DNA of 64,000 nucleotides from Strigamia acuminata (GCA_949358305.1 OX442316.1:17050001-17114000); one strand, 5' to 3'. Counted from the stretch's first letter, positions 1-11,960 are shown. The notes: a model not told the origin generated them from the letters alone. Made by a program: numbers and translations.

Positions 1-585
1 TAAATTTTAAAGAGTAAAAAAAATGATTTTTTACATTTTTTAAAAATATTTTTCAACATTTTTCATTATTTTTGTCCACTTGACAGCTCCAATTTGCACG
101 TAATAAAAGCGATAGATTTTGCCACTTTTCGCATTTCGTCAAGGTCGGTTGATGTGTTGCCTTAAGGCATCTGTGGCGCCGTTGGCCGACGGTTAGGGTC
201 AAAAGGGAAAGAACCCCCTCAGATATCCTCACCTCAGTACCTCACTTGATTGACCACGGCCACCAGTTAGCACACACCTTGCAGTCAATAATCTGCAATC
301 ATTTCTCCAAGAGGAGCAAAAACCAAAAGCAGGTATGGAAAGTTTTTCTTTCTTTCCTTCTTAACACAATTTGCATTTTTTTGTGGACTGTGTGCTTGGG
401 AATAATCACACGAGTGAGTTTGCACCTGCTTTGTAATTTAGATTGGGAAAATAGGTGAGTAATGCTAACATTTACTTTTAGTATTAAATCCTGTTGAAAG
501 AATCATTTAAAAAAATGTTTTTTTAAATTTTTAAATGCTAAAAACAAAGATAAATCAAATTATTGAGTAAAGCAAGTGATTTTTG

Positions 586-775
586 CTCATTTAATTAGTA
601 AACAAGAGATTTTTGATTATTTAATGAGTAAACAAGAGATTTTTGGTCATTTAATGAGTAAACAAGAGATTTTTGGTCATTTAATGAGTAAACAAGAGAT
701 TTTTGGTCATTTAATGAGTAAACAAGAGATTTTTGGTCATTTAATGAGTAAACAAGAGTTTTTTGGTCATTAATG
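586..775. repeat. 30-bp minisatellite, about 6 copies
   Basis: Each unit joins AACAAGAGAT, TTTTGGTCAT and TTAATGAGTA, 30 bp in all, and the copies are nearly identical. The array runs directly into a related 31-bp array at 776-1105 that shares TTTTTGGTCATTTAATGAG, so one probably derives from the other. The open frame across it, with a repeated SKQEIFGHLM motif, is a by-product of a period divisible by three and is not taken as a gene. Confidence 0.93.
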
Positions 776-1105
776 GAGCAGATATTTCAATTTTTGGTCA
801 TTTAATGAGCAGATATTTCAATTTTTGGTCATTTAATGAGCAGATATTTTAATTTTTGGTCATTTAATGAGCAGATATTTCAATTTTTGGTCATTTAATG
901 AGCAGATATTTCAATTTTTGGTCATTTAATCACCAGATATTTCAATTTTTGGTCATTTAATCACCAGATATTTCAATTTTTGGTCATTTAATGAGCAGAT
1001 ATTTTAATTTTTGGTCATTTAATGAGCAGATATTTCAATTTGTGGTCATTTAATGAGCAGATATTTCAATTTTTGGTCATTTAATGAGCAGATATTTCAA
1101 TTTTA
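776..1105. repeat. 31-bp minisatellite, about 11 copies
   Basis: The unit consists of GCAGATATTTCAATTTTTGG followed by TCATTTAATGA, 31 bp. Copies differ by a few substitutions, such as CACCAG for GAGCAG near 930-965 and TTTTAA for TTTCAA. It continues the 30-bp array just upstream with one extra base per unit and a changed left half. It lies about 730 bp before the first coding exon of the PLCXD gene. Confidence 0.93.
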
Positions 1106-1833
1106 GTTGTTTTGTAACAATTTTCTTAATGGGGATGAAGAGGAAAGTGGTTATAAGAATATTGTAGGATGAAACATCAACTGTCCTTGTGATGTAGAGT
1201 TGATAAATTTTTGAGGAAAAAGCGTTTGTTTCCACTGACACAATTCAAAGTGATGCTCATGAGAACTCACTGCCTAATTACACGCGATAATTTGATAAAA
1301 TATTTAACAAATTGCGTAACTTTTAAACATTTCTCGTTTCCCAGCGACTCCTTTTGTTCGCAAACGAAGAAACCAACTATCGTACACTTGACCTCAGCGC
1401 AAACAATCGCCATTTTGATTATTATAGCTTTTCATTGATATTTCGCTAATAAAACGACCTGGATTGAGTGCATTTGCTGCATTTTCATAATGTGGCCATC
1501 AAAATTCCAATAACTTCCCTTTTTTATCATCCACTTATAAATCGGCGTTCAATTGTTTTCTTTTCTTCCGTTTCCAGTTGAGGTCACATCCGGAAAAAGC
1601 AAAAATAAATCCTAAGGCATAAATTCAAGCGGTCAACTGTAGCACCATCGTGAGAGATCTTCTTTTATATATTTTCGATTTTTCCTTCTTTTTTTGCTCT
1701 TTTCATTCTTAGGCGTGGCCTAAACACTCAGGAAATAATGTAATGAATACTTTTGCTCTTACTGGTCGCTCCTAGCGTGACTTTAGACTTTTTTTTATTA
1801 ATTTATTTTACATGCAAAGCAGAGATTGACGCC

Positions 1834-4343
1834 ATGAGATTGACATTGCGGATGGTGCTCGTGGTTTTTCTCCTTTGGTCAACCACACACAGCAAAAGGA
1901 TAAAAAGACAGTTTCTAGGTAAGGTTGAATTTGTTTAATTTTTATTTTAATGGTATTTTGTATGGATTTAATGGAGTGGTAAAAGAAAATGTATTTTTTT
2001 TTTATCTTTGAGGTTTTGGTTCCAGCAATTTCCCACAATTTACTCATAAAAAGTGGAAAATGACCCAATTTGTACCGACTTATGCGCTTTTACTTAACTT
2101 AATTATACCGTAATGGATTTCTAAAAATCAAAACATATAATTATTCTAGGAAGGTGAATCAAATTCATTTTATAGACCTAATTTAAAGAATTCCAGCAAC
2201 GGAAATTAAATTTAAATATTTTATTTTAAATTTAAAAAAAAAAATAAAAAATTTTAAACTTAAAATTAAAACAAAAACGAATACAAATCGACCATTTAAA
2301 CGTTTTCTAGAACCAAATAATTAACGTCACCAATCCTATATTTAAATAAACATTTCTTTGTTCCGATCTTAACAACCTTGAAATTTCTACTCGACTCATT
2401 ACAATATTTTACCCTGAAACAAAAAAAAGAACGTGACTAAACCCGTCATTAACCTGCGAATTATATAAACAACATTCTTGGTATTACGCGTAACTAATAC
2501 GACGTATTCCACTATTTTCCAGACTGCAACAGTCCGATTTCATCGGACAAACCCACGAATCCTCGCGTATTTCTGACGGTTTCGTCGCTGGTTGCGCTTC
2601 CCGATGGAGGTCGGCGCCTCGTCGAACGCCAATTGGAACTCAATTGGTACCAAGCTGCGCCTCATCCGGGCGATTCCGTCGGTTTGTTTTCCCAAGACCC
2701 GTCGCTGATCCCGTCGAGCCCGGCGCTGGAACGTGTGGACGTCGGAGGACGCACGATTGGTTATTTCCGAACGAGCGTGACCTTTCCGCGCCCGACGTTC
2801 AGTGCTCGCGCTTTGCGCACGGATTGTTTGGGATTTTGGGTCGCTTACGTGCGGAACAACCGTACTTTGGCGGCGCAATGCCTGCGGAATCGACCGTCGT
2901 GGATGTGGGACAACAGGAGTAATTTAGGATCGATGCGGTTGCGCGAACTGCTCATTCCAGGCTCGCACGACTCTGGCAGTTATCAAGAGTATCAGGGGAG
3001 AGCGTCGGAGAACGTTATTACGCGCTACACGATTTGCCAAGACGAAAATGTGTGGAATCAACTTGCCTATGGCATTCGGTAAATCAATTTTTTTCATCGA
3101 CTTGAATTAAATCACATTTTTTAATTTTCGCGCGAAAAAATTGCACAGTTTTTGACGCTGCTGCCCCCGTGCTTCCCCGCCGAACGTGTATAGCAGCGAA
3201 GCATTTTAACGAGTTCCCACCGAAACATCTATAAAAAAAAATTTATTTTTTTTATTTAATTTAATTAAATTTATTTTTTGAAGATATTTAGATTTCCGTG
3301 TGGGTTTATACAGCACGACGCGCGAACGTTTCTGGCTGAACCACGGCGACTTTAAAGTGAACCCTCTGCAACGCGCCCTCACCGACTTGGCTTCCTTCCT
3401 CAACTCGACTCAAGAAATAATCATCTTAGACGTGCACAGATTCCAATGGGGCTTCGACTCGCGCGAGCAACACCGCGAACTCATAACCCTGATAATGCGC
3501 GAACTCGAGCCGCACATGCTGCCACGTTCCGCCGGCTCCGAGGCCACACTCGCCGACATGTGGGCAGTGAACAAGCGACTCCTGGTCGCCTACAACGAGG
3601 CTTCTTTCCTCGAGAACTCCCTCCTCTGGCCGGGAATCCCGCAGAGATGGGGCGATAAAAACGACGCCGCAACGTTACACTCGTATTTAGAAGAAGTTAC
3701 GCGCTTGCCCACCGCCGGTTTATGGGCAGTTATGGCCGAATTGACGCCCACGACCGCCGATATTATCGGCAACCCGCGAGGAAGTCTGAGGGTTCTTGCG
3801 GATAAAGTCAATCGCAATATCACGCTGTGGTTCCGCGACGTTTGGTGGGACAAGGCCAACATTGTGGCCACGGATTTCGTGCTGGGAAACAACATGATCG
3901 AAGTGGCGATCGAGGCGAATTTGCGCCGCAAGTTGTGCAGGGATAGGGTCGGCCATGTTTCGCCCGAATTGCCGCCGTGGGCTCGGCCGCAGCCGCCCGA
4001 AAGTCCGCCGCCGTCGCCGCAGTTTGCGCCGCACAACAGCATCGATCAGCAGATTCAGCAGCAGCACAACTGGCAGAGTTTCCCGAGTATTCCGAATAAA
4101 AATGTACCGCAGGATAATCCGTGGAGATTTCCTCAACAGGTCACTAATCGGCCGCAAATTGGAGGTTGGTTGAACCCGCGCTACCCGATGCCCATTCCGC
4201 AACCAATTGTGTCCGGCCCGCCGCCTTATAAGCAGTTGGAGTGGGCGAATCGACTGGGGGTCCCCGTGCCCACTTGGTACGATGTCGGGAGGCGACAAGT
4301 GTTTCCCTACCCACAATTACCGTTCATGCATCGCTTGGGATAA
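1834..4343 (+). CDS. Secreted PI-PLC X domain-containing protein (PLCXD-like), 3 exons
   Basis: Exons are 1834-1918, 2523-3078 and 3284-4343. The joined frame is 1701 nt, or 566 aa plus TAA. Donors are GTAAGG and GTAAAT; acceptors are TTCCAG and TTGAAG. Residues 1-20 form a signal peptide (MRLTLRMVLVVFLLWSTTHS), followed by a basic KRIKRQ stretch that could be a proprotein cleavage site. The PI-PLC X catalytic set is visible: H177 and D178 in GSHDSG, R219 in YLDFRVG, H234 in NHGDF, then LDVHRF at about 262-267. Four N-glycosylation sequons (NRT, NRS, NST, NIT) fit a secreted protein. From about residue 440 the tail is rich in Pro and Gln. The family cleaves phosphoinositides or GPI anchors, but the substrate of animal secreted PLCXDs is poorly known, so none is assigned. 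Exons 2 and 3 are much more GC-rich than their introns. Confidence 0.94.
1919..2522 (+). other. Intron 1 of the PLCXD gene
   Basis: A 604-bp phase-1 intron, GTAAGG to TTTTCCAG. It is very AT-rich with poly-A and poly-T patches around 2215-2280. No gene, repeat array or transposon end was recognised in it. Confidence 0.85.
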
Positions 4344-4370
4344 TGAAATGGAACGATTTTTAAAAATATT

Positions 4371-4442
4371 TTGTACTTTTTTGTATTTTTTTGTATTTTT
4401 TTGTATTTTTTTGTATTTTTTTGTATTTTTTTGTATTTTTTT
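4371..4442. repeat. 10-bp microsatellite-like array, about 7 copies
   Basis: TTGTATTTTT is repeated with an exact 10-bp period just after the PLCXD stop codon, probably in its 3' UTR. It is one of several arrays in this window whose unit is close to one helical turn. Confidence 0.9.
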
Positions 4443-4996
4443 AAAATTATTTTGTGTTTTTATATTTTTTGTTGCATTTTTCTATGAAGGATGTCATTAT
4501 ATGAGTGATGTAAGAGGTTATCCGCATTAATGCTGCTAATGTCATTCCGATATTTATCTTAGTTGGTCATCGTTTTTAGTTTTCCTTTGTGGAGTTGTTG
4601 ACCCTGCAAAGTGAAGGTTTCATTTTGCTCTTATTGAAGCGAAGTGGTTTATTTAAATGATTTATTTAAATGATCTATAAAAATTATTGTTTGTGTTTTT
4701 TTTTTTTGTTGTGTTTTTAGTGCATAAGGACAGTTGAGGTGTTTTAAATTTCAAGTTAATCACTTGGTTGGAGGACAATGAAAATTTTCTCACTTTTTAT
4801 GTTTCGATTTCTGTTCTAGTTTCAGTAGTCTATTTATTTTATCCTTGTTTTGTATGACATCAATATTATGTTCGGAGAAATTGATTCGTGCTGTAATTTC
4901 TACGATTCTTGTAAAATGTTTTGATATTAAAAAGTAAAAACAGTAAATGTTTTATTTTTTTTGTTAAAAACAATCACAAGTACGCTTGTAGTTTGG

Positions 4997-5002
4997 AATA
5001 AA
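4997..5002 (+). promoter_or_regulatory. Candidate poly(A) signal of PLCXD
   Basis: AATAAA about 650 bp after the stop codon, and before the METTL6 leader. An ATTAAA hexamer near 4926 is an alternative. The choice is inferred from position only. Confidence 0.45.
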
Positions 5003-5341
5003 CTCACTAGGTTGCACTACCGGTCACCGGCTAGCATTTCCGTTTATGAGTCTAGATTTTTTTCATTTTATATAAAATTTGTTTATTAATTATTTATATT
5101 GTTATTTCTAATTTTATAAAATATTGTAGTATTATGAATAATTTTAATTCAATCATATTCCTCAGAGCCATTGTAGTGCGGAATAGCATTTCAAGATGGA
5201 GTCGACGTACATTTGTTTATCTTGGACGAATGTTGTTTTGTAGTGTATTTCTGAAGGCAAAAGAGGTTGTATTTAATATTTGGTGAATTTAAACAATTTC
5301 GCCCAACATTATTCTTTGTAGGTGTACATTTGTTGGCAATC

Positions 5342-6833
5342 ATGACAACCAATACGAGCGAAGGTCACGTCGCCCGAAAACTAACCGAACAAGAGGCGGC
5401 AAATTTAAAATGCGACGCCACGCTCGTGTCCACTTTCAAACAGAACCAACTCGAAATCCAAGCCCAAAAGAACTGGGACTTATTTTACAAACGAAACTCG
5501 ACAAACTTCTTCAAAGATCGGCATTGGACCACTCGAGAATTCTCCGAATTATGTCAAAAGTACGAAAAAACCACAAAATCATCGAAAAAAAACAATTTTA
5601 CTTAAATATTCCAATTTTTCCACAGTGAAATTTCAACACCAGGTCGAAAACACTTACTAGAAATTGGCTGCGGCGTTGGAAATTTTATTTTCCCATTAAT
5701 TAAAGAAGGAACGCAATATTTCATTTACGCCTGTGATTTTTCTAACCGAGCTGTCAATCACGTCAAAGTAATTTTTACCCAAAAAAAAAATTTAAAAAAA
5801 AATTGATTTTATTTTGTCTCTAAATAGAACAATCCTAACTACGACGTGAATAAGTGTTTGGCCTTCCAAATGGACGTGACCAGCGAGAAATTAACTACGG
5901 CGATCGAAGCGAATTTGATCGACGTTGTCACGATGATTTTCGTGTTGTCTGCAATTCATCCCGACAAAATGATATCGACGTTGAGAAATATCCATCAAGT
6001 AATGACCGAAAAAACGTAAAACAATGTTTTTACACCGTAAAACTCGTAAAACAATGTTTTTTACATTTGAAAACACGTAAAACAATGTTTTTTACATTTG
6101 AAAACACGTAAAACAATTTTTTTTACACATAAAAAGACGTAAAACAATGTTTTTTCACATAAAAAGACGTAAAACAATGTTTTTTCACATAAAAAGACGT
6201 AAAACAATGTTTTTACACCGTAAAACTCGTAAAACAATGTTTTTCACACCTAAAAACACGTAAAACAATTTTTTTTACACATAAAAACACGTAAATCAAT
6301 GTTTTTACACCGTAAAACACGTAAAACAATGTTTTTTACACATAAAAACACGTAAAACAATGTTTTTACACCGTAAAACTCGTAAAACAATGTTTTTTAC
6401 ACCTAAAAACACGTAAAACAATTTTTTCACACATAAAAACACTTGAAACATTTTTTTTTGTTTAATCGATTTAATTTTGCAGGTTTTGAAGCCCGGTGGA
6501 ATCGTGTTGTTGAGGGATTATGGTCAGTACGACCAAGCGATGTTGAGGTTTAAAAAAGGTCATAAGTTGGACGAGAATTTTTATGTGAGACAAGATGGCA
6601 CCAGAGCTTATTATTTCACTACTGGTGTGTATTTTTTTTATGGGATTTTCAGTTTGGGTTAAGAAATTAATTTTTTTTTTTTATTTTGAATAGAGTTTTT
6701 GAATAGGATTTTTATCGAGGCGGGATTTGAGGAGATGAACAACGATTACGTGCAAAGAAAAACAGTTAATAAAAAGGAGGGAATCGATGTGCCGAGGATA
6801 TTTGTTCAAGGAAAATTCCGTAAAAGTTTATGA
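5342..6833 (+). CDS. METTL6: tRNA N(3)-cytidine methyltransferase METTL6, 5 exons
   Basis: Exons are 5342-5559, 5626-5767, 5828-5998, 6483-6624 and 6694-6833. They join in frame into 813 nt, 270 aa plus TGA, close to the usual METTL6 length. The family uses S-adenosylmethionine to make 3-methylcytidine at position 32 of serine tRNAs, together with seryl-tRNA synthetase. Visible motifs are the N-terminal [10 protein letters not shown] and DRHWTTREF block and the SAM-binding motif [11 protein letters not shown] (E85, then G87-C88-G89-V90-G91). Further motifs are [10 protein letters not shown], the LSAIHPDKM segment, [14 protein letters not shown], and the METTL2/6/8 signature [14 protein letters not shown]. 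The C-terminus [18 protein letters not shown] is also typical. The ATG at 5342 is the first in frame. Introns are 66, 60, 484 and 69 bp. The 484-bp one is long because a minisatellite fills it. Confidence 0.95.
6006..6450. repeat. 30/31-bp minisatellite filling METTL6 intron 3
   Basis: About 14 copies of CGTAAAACAATGTTTTTTAC plus ACATAAAAAC(A). Units alternate between a 31-bp form with CACATAAAAACA and a 30-bp form with CACCGTAAAACT. The array begins just inside the donor at 5999 and ends about 30 bp before the acceptor at 6482, so it accounts for nearly all of the extra length of this intron. Confidence 0.93.
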
Positions 6834-6881
6834 ATTTTTTTTCTTTCTTTCCTTTGTACATATAAACGAAAGAAATTAAAA

Positions 6882-6887
6882 AATAAA
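6882..6887 (+). promoter_or_regulatory. Poly(A) signal of METTL6
   Basis: AATAAA 49 bp after the METTL6 stop codon, inside a run of A-rich sequence. The position is right for a short 3' UTR. Confidence 0.65.
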
Positions 6888-6963
6888 AATGATTTTATGA
6901 ATTTGTGTATGTTTGTTTGATATTTTTATATCAACTCGTTGAATGTGATAATTTGGCCCGTGC

Positions 6964-7419
6964 GGTATTGCGATATATCGCAATGCAATATTAAATTTTG
7001 AATGTTGCATTTGCATATGCATTTCGCTTGCGGTATATTGCGATTTGCGATATATATTTCGTGGGAATCGATTAAAATCATAAAAATTATGAAAATATCG
7101 ATTAAAATCATAAAAATCATGAAAATATCGATTAAAATCATCAAAAGTATGAAAATATCGATTAAAATCATAAAAATCATGAAAATATCGATTAAAATCA
7201 TTAAAATTATGAAAATATCGATTAAAATCATAAAAATTATGAAAATATCGATTAAAATTATAAAAATCATGAAAATATCGATTAAAATCATAAAATTTTT
7301 GAAAATATTGATTAAAATCTTAAAAACTTTGAAAATATCAATTTAAAAAATAAATTAAATGCGAATTTAGCGATTTTTTTTTATAGTAGCAAATTTGCAT
7401 ATTGCGATATATTGCTACC
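6964..7419. mobile_element. MITE-like element enclosing a minisatellite
   Basis: The left end reads GGTATTGCGATATATCGCAAT. The right end read on the other strand is GGTAGCAATATATCGCAATA, so the two ends are imperfect inverted repeats. A 30-bp tandem array fills the interior. No coding capacity is seen. The target duplication is unclear. Family unknown. Confidence 0.55.
7068..7345. repeat. 30-bp minisatellite with one A-tract per 10 bp
   Basis: About 9 copies of ATCGATTAAAATCATAAAAA followed by TCATGAAAAT. Each 30-bp unit has three A-tracts (AAAA, AAAAA, AAAA) about 10 bp apart. This is the classic arrangement of intrinsically bent DNA. Open frames on both strands (KIIKIMKIS and its reverse) are artefacts of the repeat. 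Confidence 0.93.
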
Positions 7420-8770
7420 TAGTGAATCTGAGTTCCATGTCACATTCATATTCACTTTGATAAACAACATCATAATTTTAAATCTCGACATTCTCGAGCT
7501 TTGTAAAGCTTGAAAAACTCTGAACAAAAATGGTCAACTCGGTCTTGATTGCTAAGGACATCTAGTGAGTGAAAGTGCAAACACAAAAATCTCGCTACCA
7601 TACTTTTGTACTATTAATTAATTTATTATTTATCTTAATTAGAACCTCATTCGTACTAATTACCCGTACGTGTGCAATGAAAAAAAATCACTAATTATAT
7701 TGTCATTACTAATGAAGATCAATTTGCAACTCGATCAATTTAATTTAAGCAAAATCTAAAAACATAAAATATTATCTAAACAAAAATTTTTTTGATTTAC
7801 AATTTTACAATTTACAAAAACAAACCAAAGTTATTCCAAGATTGGCGTATCTGAACAAAACCTCATCAAAATCAATGGCCCGATATAATATCCCATTTAA
7901 ATTATTCAAGAATCGGCGGAGAAATGGCGAAACCTATTGGTCACAAATCTAATTTAAAAATCCCGCAGAAATTGCCGCACGACACCAGCGAATCAAATCT
8001 GAATGGCATCAAATCACACGCAATTTATTTATTTATTTATCAAACCGCCGTGTAAAATCAAGATTTCCCACAACAAAAGCGAAATGCGTAAAAATTAAGC
8101 TCGTACTGCTTGAAATTACTAAATTATTTGTGTCTGAGGGAAAACTCTATAAAGATCTAACTTGTAAGTGATCTTGCGGACAACAGACGCGTTAGAGTAA
8201 ACACAAACAAATCCGGGCTATCACACGTGCGAAAATGGTCAACAAATCACTCGACACTCTCCTTTTACCACTCTTGGAAGACTCTGCTCCTGAATTTATC
8301 AACAGTTTTCTCTAAATGAATGTTTGTCTGTGTTTATCTGCGATTTTCAACACTCGTCTTGCACCTTTTTCCAACACTTTGTGGCTATATTTGTGTTAAT
8401 TTCGTGTTGCCCGGCGCAACCGTTGCTTTTCTTTCACACCCTCGCAATCATTAAACAATCCTAAAAATACTTTTAAAATAAAAAATAAAAAATAAACTTA
8501 TTTTTTGTGGTTTTTGGATTTTTATGTACAATGTCGAAATTGACAAGATTGATTGAGCGTGTCGAAGAACACAAAAAAATACATAGAAATATGAAAAGAC
8601 GAGTGCACTTTCTATTTCGTATACATGAAATATCAAACCAAGAAATTTAATCTAACTTCTCTTTGTTGTTTAATTTTACAATTTTTATCCCGTCTGTCTT
8701 TTTTCTCCAACTTCAACGAACGAAAACTCATTTCTCAATCTCTCTCCTCTTCCATTTTTGATATCAACAA

Positions 8771-8859
8771 TCGAGTATTAGGCCTATACGAGTGCGCCCG
8801 ATGATACTATTTTCAATCGAGTAGGCCTACACGAGTGCGCCCGATGATACTATTTTCAA
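8771..8859. repeat. Tandem duplication, 43/46-bp unit
   Basis: Two adjacent copies share GTGCGCCCGATGATACTATT and its flanks. The first has a 3-bp insertion (GTATTAGG against GTAGG). Nothing else is seen in the surrounding 1 kb. Confidence 0.85.
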
Positions 8860-9552
8860 ATGTATAAGACTAAAGGAGAGCAAGAAAATGCTTTCAGGTA
8901 AGTGGAAGCAGTCCAGTATAGAGGCAAATCAATCTTGTTACGGTATATACAGCAAACCAAAACTCGCGATAACATTTTTCTCTTTTCTCGGCGGTCGGGG
9001 TAAACAAAGAAATAAAAGAAACGAGTTTATTGACCCTTTGTGTTTGGGGTATCAGATCAGGTAGGATAGAAGCAGATGTGTTGTTTTATGGCGAACATGT
9101 TGTCTGCTCTAATTGCTTGTTCGGTGTCATAAAACTTTTATATTGGACGCTTACACGTGATTAAAGCGTGGCCATTCAAATCTGAGCAATTCTTTTTATC
9201 GTGTTTTTGTTTGGCTGTTTTTATTCGATAGAATTTTGATCGAAGTGGTGAAACTTTTTATTTATTTTTTTGTTGAAAATGTCAAGAAAGAAGTGTCACG
9301 TCTTAAGGGCTTAATCGAGGGCTGCGTGAGGATAGGATGCGGAAATTGGAGATTATTTTTTTTGCACCACGTGCAGGCCACACTGTGGTATAGTACGCTC
9401 CCACGAGAGTACGTTGGGCCCAAGTGAAGACCTAAGATCTAATCAAGTGAGAAGATTAATCGCCGCTCGTTGGTGGGTGAGACCATCAGGGGCCTTCAAA
9501 CTTCCATCAGGATAACTTTTGTCGTGTCTCCAGCCACGCACAGTTTGTTACT

Positions 9553-10046
9553 TGTTGTTGGAAAACGTGGCGAAAACATAATAAAACACAAAAAGGGAAC
9601 ACAAACTCGCAAAAACGTCTTTTGACAACACCAGTTGGTGGAAATTGAGTTTATTGCACGAAATGTTGAAATATTCCCTGAAATTATTGAAATACCATCT
9701 GAAAATATTGAAATAGCAACTGAAATCATTGAAATAACATCTGAAAATATTGAAATAGCATCTGAAATCATTGAAATAGCATCTGAAATTATTGAAATAG
9801 CTGGAAATATTGGAATATCACCTGGAAATATTAGAATATTACCTGGAAATATTGGAATATCACCTGGAAATATTGGAATATCATCTGGAAATATTTTTTC
9901 AGTTTGGTATTTGTTGGAAAACGTGGCAAAAACATCGAAAAAAAACGTGGCAAAAACATCGAAAAAACCCGTGGAACGCATTTTTAAATGCAATTTTCAC
10001 AACACCAGTTGGTGAATATTGAGTTTATTGCATGAAAGATTGAAAT
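9553..10046. repeat. Duplicated block of about 360-375 bp spacing around a minisatellite
   Basis: The string TTGTTGGAAAACGTGGC occurs at about 9553 and again at about 9911. The string ACACCAGTTGGTG with GAGTTTATTGCA after it occurs near 9630 and near 10002. The two copies are direct repeats on either side of the 21-bp array at 9650-9895. Either a tandem duplication or an LTR-like arrangement could give this; no coding sequence supports a retroelement. Confidence 0.7.
9650..9895. repeat. 21-bp minisatellite, about 12 copies
   Basis: The unit is ATTGAAATAGCATCTGAAAT plus one base, changing to ATTGGAATATCACCTGGAAA plus one base toward the right. GAAAT blocks recur at 10 to 11-bp intervals. Both strands have long repeat-derived open frames that are not taken as genes. 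Confidence 0.92.
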
Positions 10047-11629
10047 ATTACGTAAAAATATTATTTATTTACGTTTTTTAATAGGAATTTTGGCACTTGG
10101 AAGGCATTATCACGCGTCAAAATGTCCCCAAACGTTTAATTCGGCTTTTAATGACTCGAATTCGGGTCGAGTAAACATGAAATGTGTTTGAAAAACTCCA
10201 ACAAACAGAATAAGACGGTGGAAAGAGTATAAATAGGGTCTTGAAAGATTGATAGAAAGTAAAAACACGCTTTGTCTCGTGCCAAAGTGATGAATGAGGC
10301 TGTTACAACTTCACTCTTTTCTTCGTTTAATTCCACATTAATTAATATACATGATTGATGAGTCGTGCGTTGAACAAGCTGTTACTAATAAAAATGTGTT
10401 TAAAAGATTAAAATGAAAAAAAATGGCAAAAAAACAGTAGTGCGGTTGTTTGTTGGTTTTCAAATGTCTTCACTCATTTCCTGTTAGCAGCACTGTCAAT
10501 TCTTGTTCTAATCCTGCGCCTATGTCAACATCAACACGCTGATTATGTTTATTTTCGTGCGCCCAAAATAAAGCGCGTGATGGAGAAGAAAATAAAAATG
10601 ATAAAAATTTCATTACCACATTTGTTTGCCTCGAGCAATTTTGTGTTAATTGCAAATGCCCGACCTTTTTGACTACCTCATTTGAATTTGTGACCATAAA
10701 ATGAACGTTTCGCCACAGGGTTGTCGAAGTGACATGTGCTCACGACATCTGATGGCGCCACTCATTTCCGTCTTTTCTCAAGCGTCGCTTCATTTTTTTC
10801 TTTTTTTTCTTTTTTTTTTTTGGTCTGTTTCTTCTTGAGATTCCGGTAAATATCGATTTTTTTCTTCTTTTAAAACTTGAAACAACAAAACCTTTTAATG
10901 GGAAAAAATATAAAAAAATTTTACGTGATTCTTGGAGCAAATTAGAGAGGAATTGAAATTAAGAAAAAGGAATTATCGCGCGGTAATTTCTTTTCCTTTT
11001 TCAATTTCCTTCATCGGTTTGTTATGTCACTTCCTTTTCCTAATTTCCCGACAAAAAAAAATTGTTACCGTGAAAAATTTATATATAAATAATTTTTAAA
11101 TTTTCTTTTTTTTTTTGAAAAAGTTTATCTGAACTTTTTCAATTTCGAATCTCAAACGTCCAGGAAATAAAAGGTCGTTTGTTATTTCATTTTTACATAT
11201 TTTTTTATTTTTTTATTTTTGGTTTTCTTTTCTTTACTTCACCTAAATTCGATAAAAAAAGTAAATATATTTAAAATGATTTTTTTGTTTGGTTGTGCCG
11301 CATTTATCCCGGTTCGAAATGTTTATTTTTGGCGTTAGTCTCGTGTTTTGGGATAGGGGTAGCGTAATGGAAGCCATTTCACCCCTCGTCTGTGTCCAAA
11401 GTGGCTAATTGCAACCAATCCCGACCTCAGTAAACAACCATAAAGTTCACTTGTGCTGTCAACTTGCTATTGAAATGAATTCCCTCACTGCAAACTGATG
11501 AAAAGAATTTCCTTCCACTTTTTTGTTTTCCCTCTCCATGACTCCAATCTCCTAAATTGCTCTGATTTAAAACCGCCAACGCTTTTTATTTCGCTTCTAT
11601 TTGCAAATACACGCTAATAAATAATATAA

Positions 11630-11960
11630 TAAACACAAAAAACACTAAAAGGAAACTGTTTGACATAGAAAAACACAGAAAAACATTTAAATAAACACAA
11701 AAAACACACAAAAAGCAGAAGAAAACACAAAAATACCCAAATAAAACAAATAAAACACAAAAATACCCAAATAAAACACAAATAAAACACAAAAATACCC
11801 AAATAAAACACAAATAAAACACAAAAATACATAAAAATACACAAAAAACATAAAGAAAACATTAAACACGCAAAAAATACTGAGAAAACACACAAAAATA
11901 CATAAAAAATACACAAAAAACACAAAGAAAATATAAAACACCCAAAAAATAGAGAGAAAG
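11630..11960. repeat. A-rich 21/11-bp degenerate array
   Basis: Units AAATAAAACACAAAAATACC plus C (21 bp) alternate with AAATAAAACAC (11 bp), then decay into CACAAAAAATACA variants. The long Phe-rich frames on the minus strand come from this composition. Confidence 0.85.

Larger units (their letters stand above)
1..1833. other. Upstream sequence before the PLCXD gene
   Basis: No coding exon was recognised here. The stretch holds the minisatellite at 586-1105, listed separately. It also has a small palindrome (TGCCTTAAGGCA) near 160 and AT-rich sequence running to the first exon at 1834. Short open frames exist but show no recognisable domain. Part of 1200-1833 is probably promoter or 5' UTR of the PLCXD gene, but no TATA box or initiator could be assigned with confidence. 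Confidence 0.5.
4344..5341 (+). other. PLCXD 3' UTR and gap to METTL6
   Basis: The stretch after the PLCXD stop begins with a short 10-bp array (4371-4442) and has ATTAAA near 4926 and AATAAA at 4997-5002, either of which could direct 3' end formation. METTL6 5' leader probably begins near 5170-5330. A possible leader acceptor (CTTTGTAG) lies at about 5314-5321. No other gene was seen. Confidence 0.6.

Noticed and set aside
586-1105. CRISPR-like regular repeats
   Set aside because: Units are contiguous with no unique spacers, and the window is eukaryotic with spliced genes.
3720-4316. 198-aa minus-strand frame
   Set aside because: Shadow of exon 3 of the PLCXD gene, which has clear domain support on the + strand.
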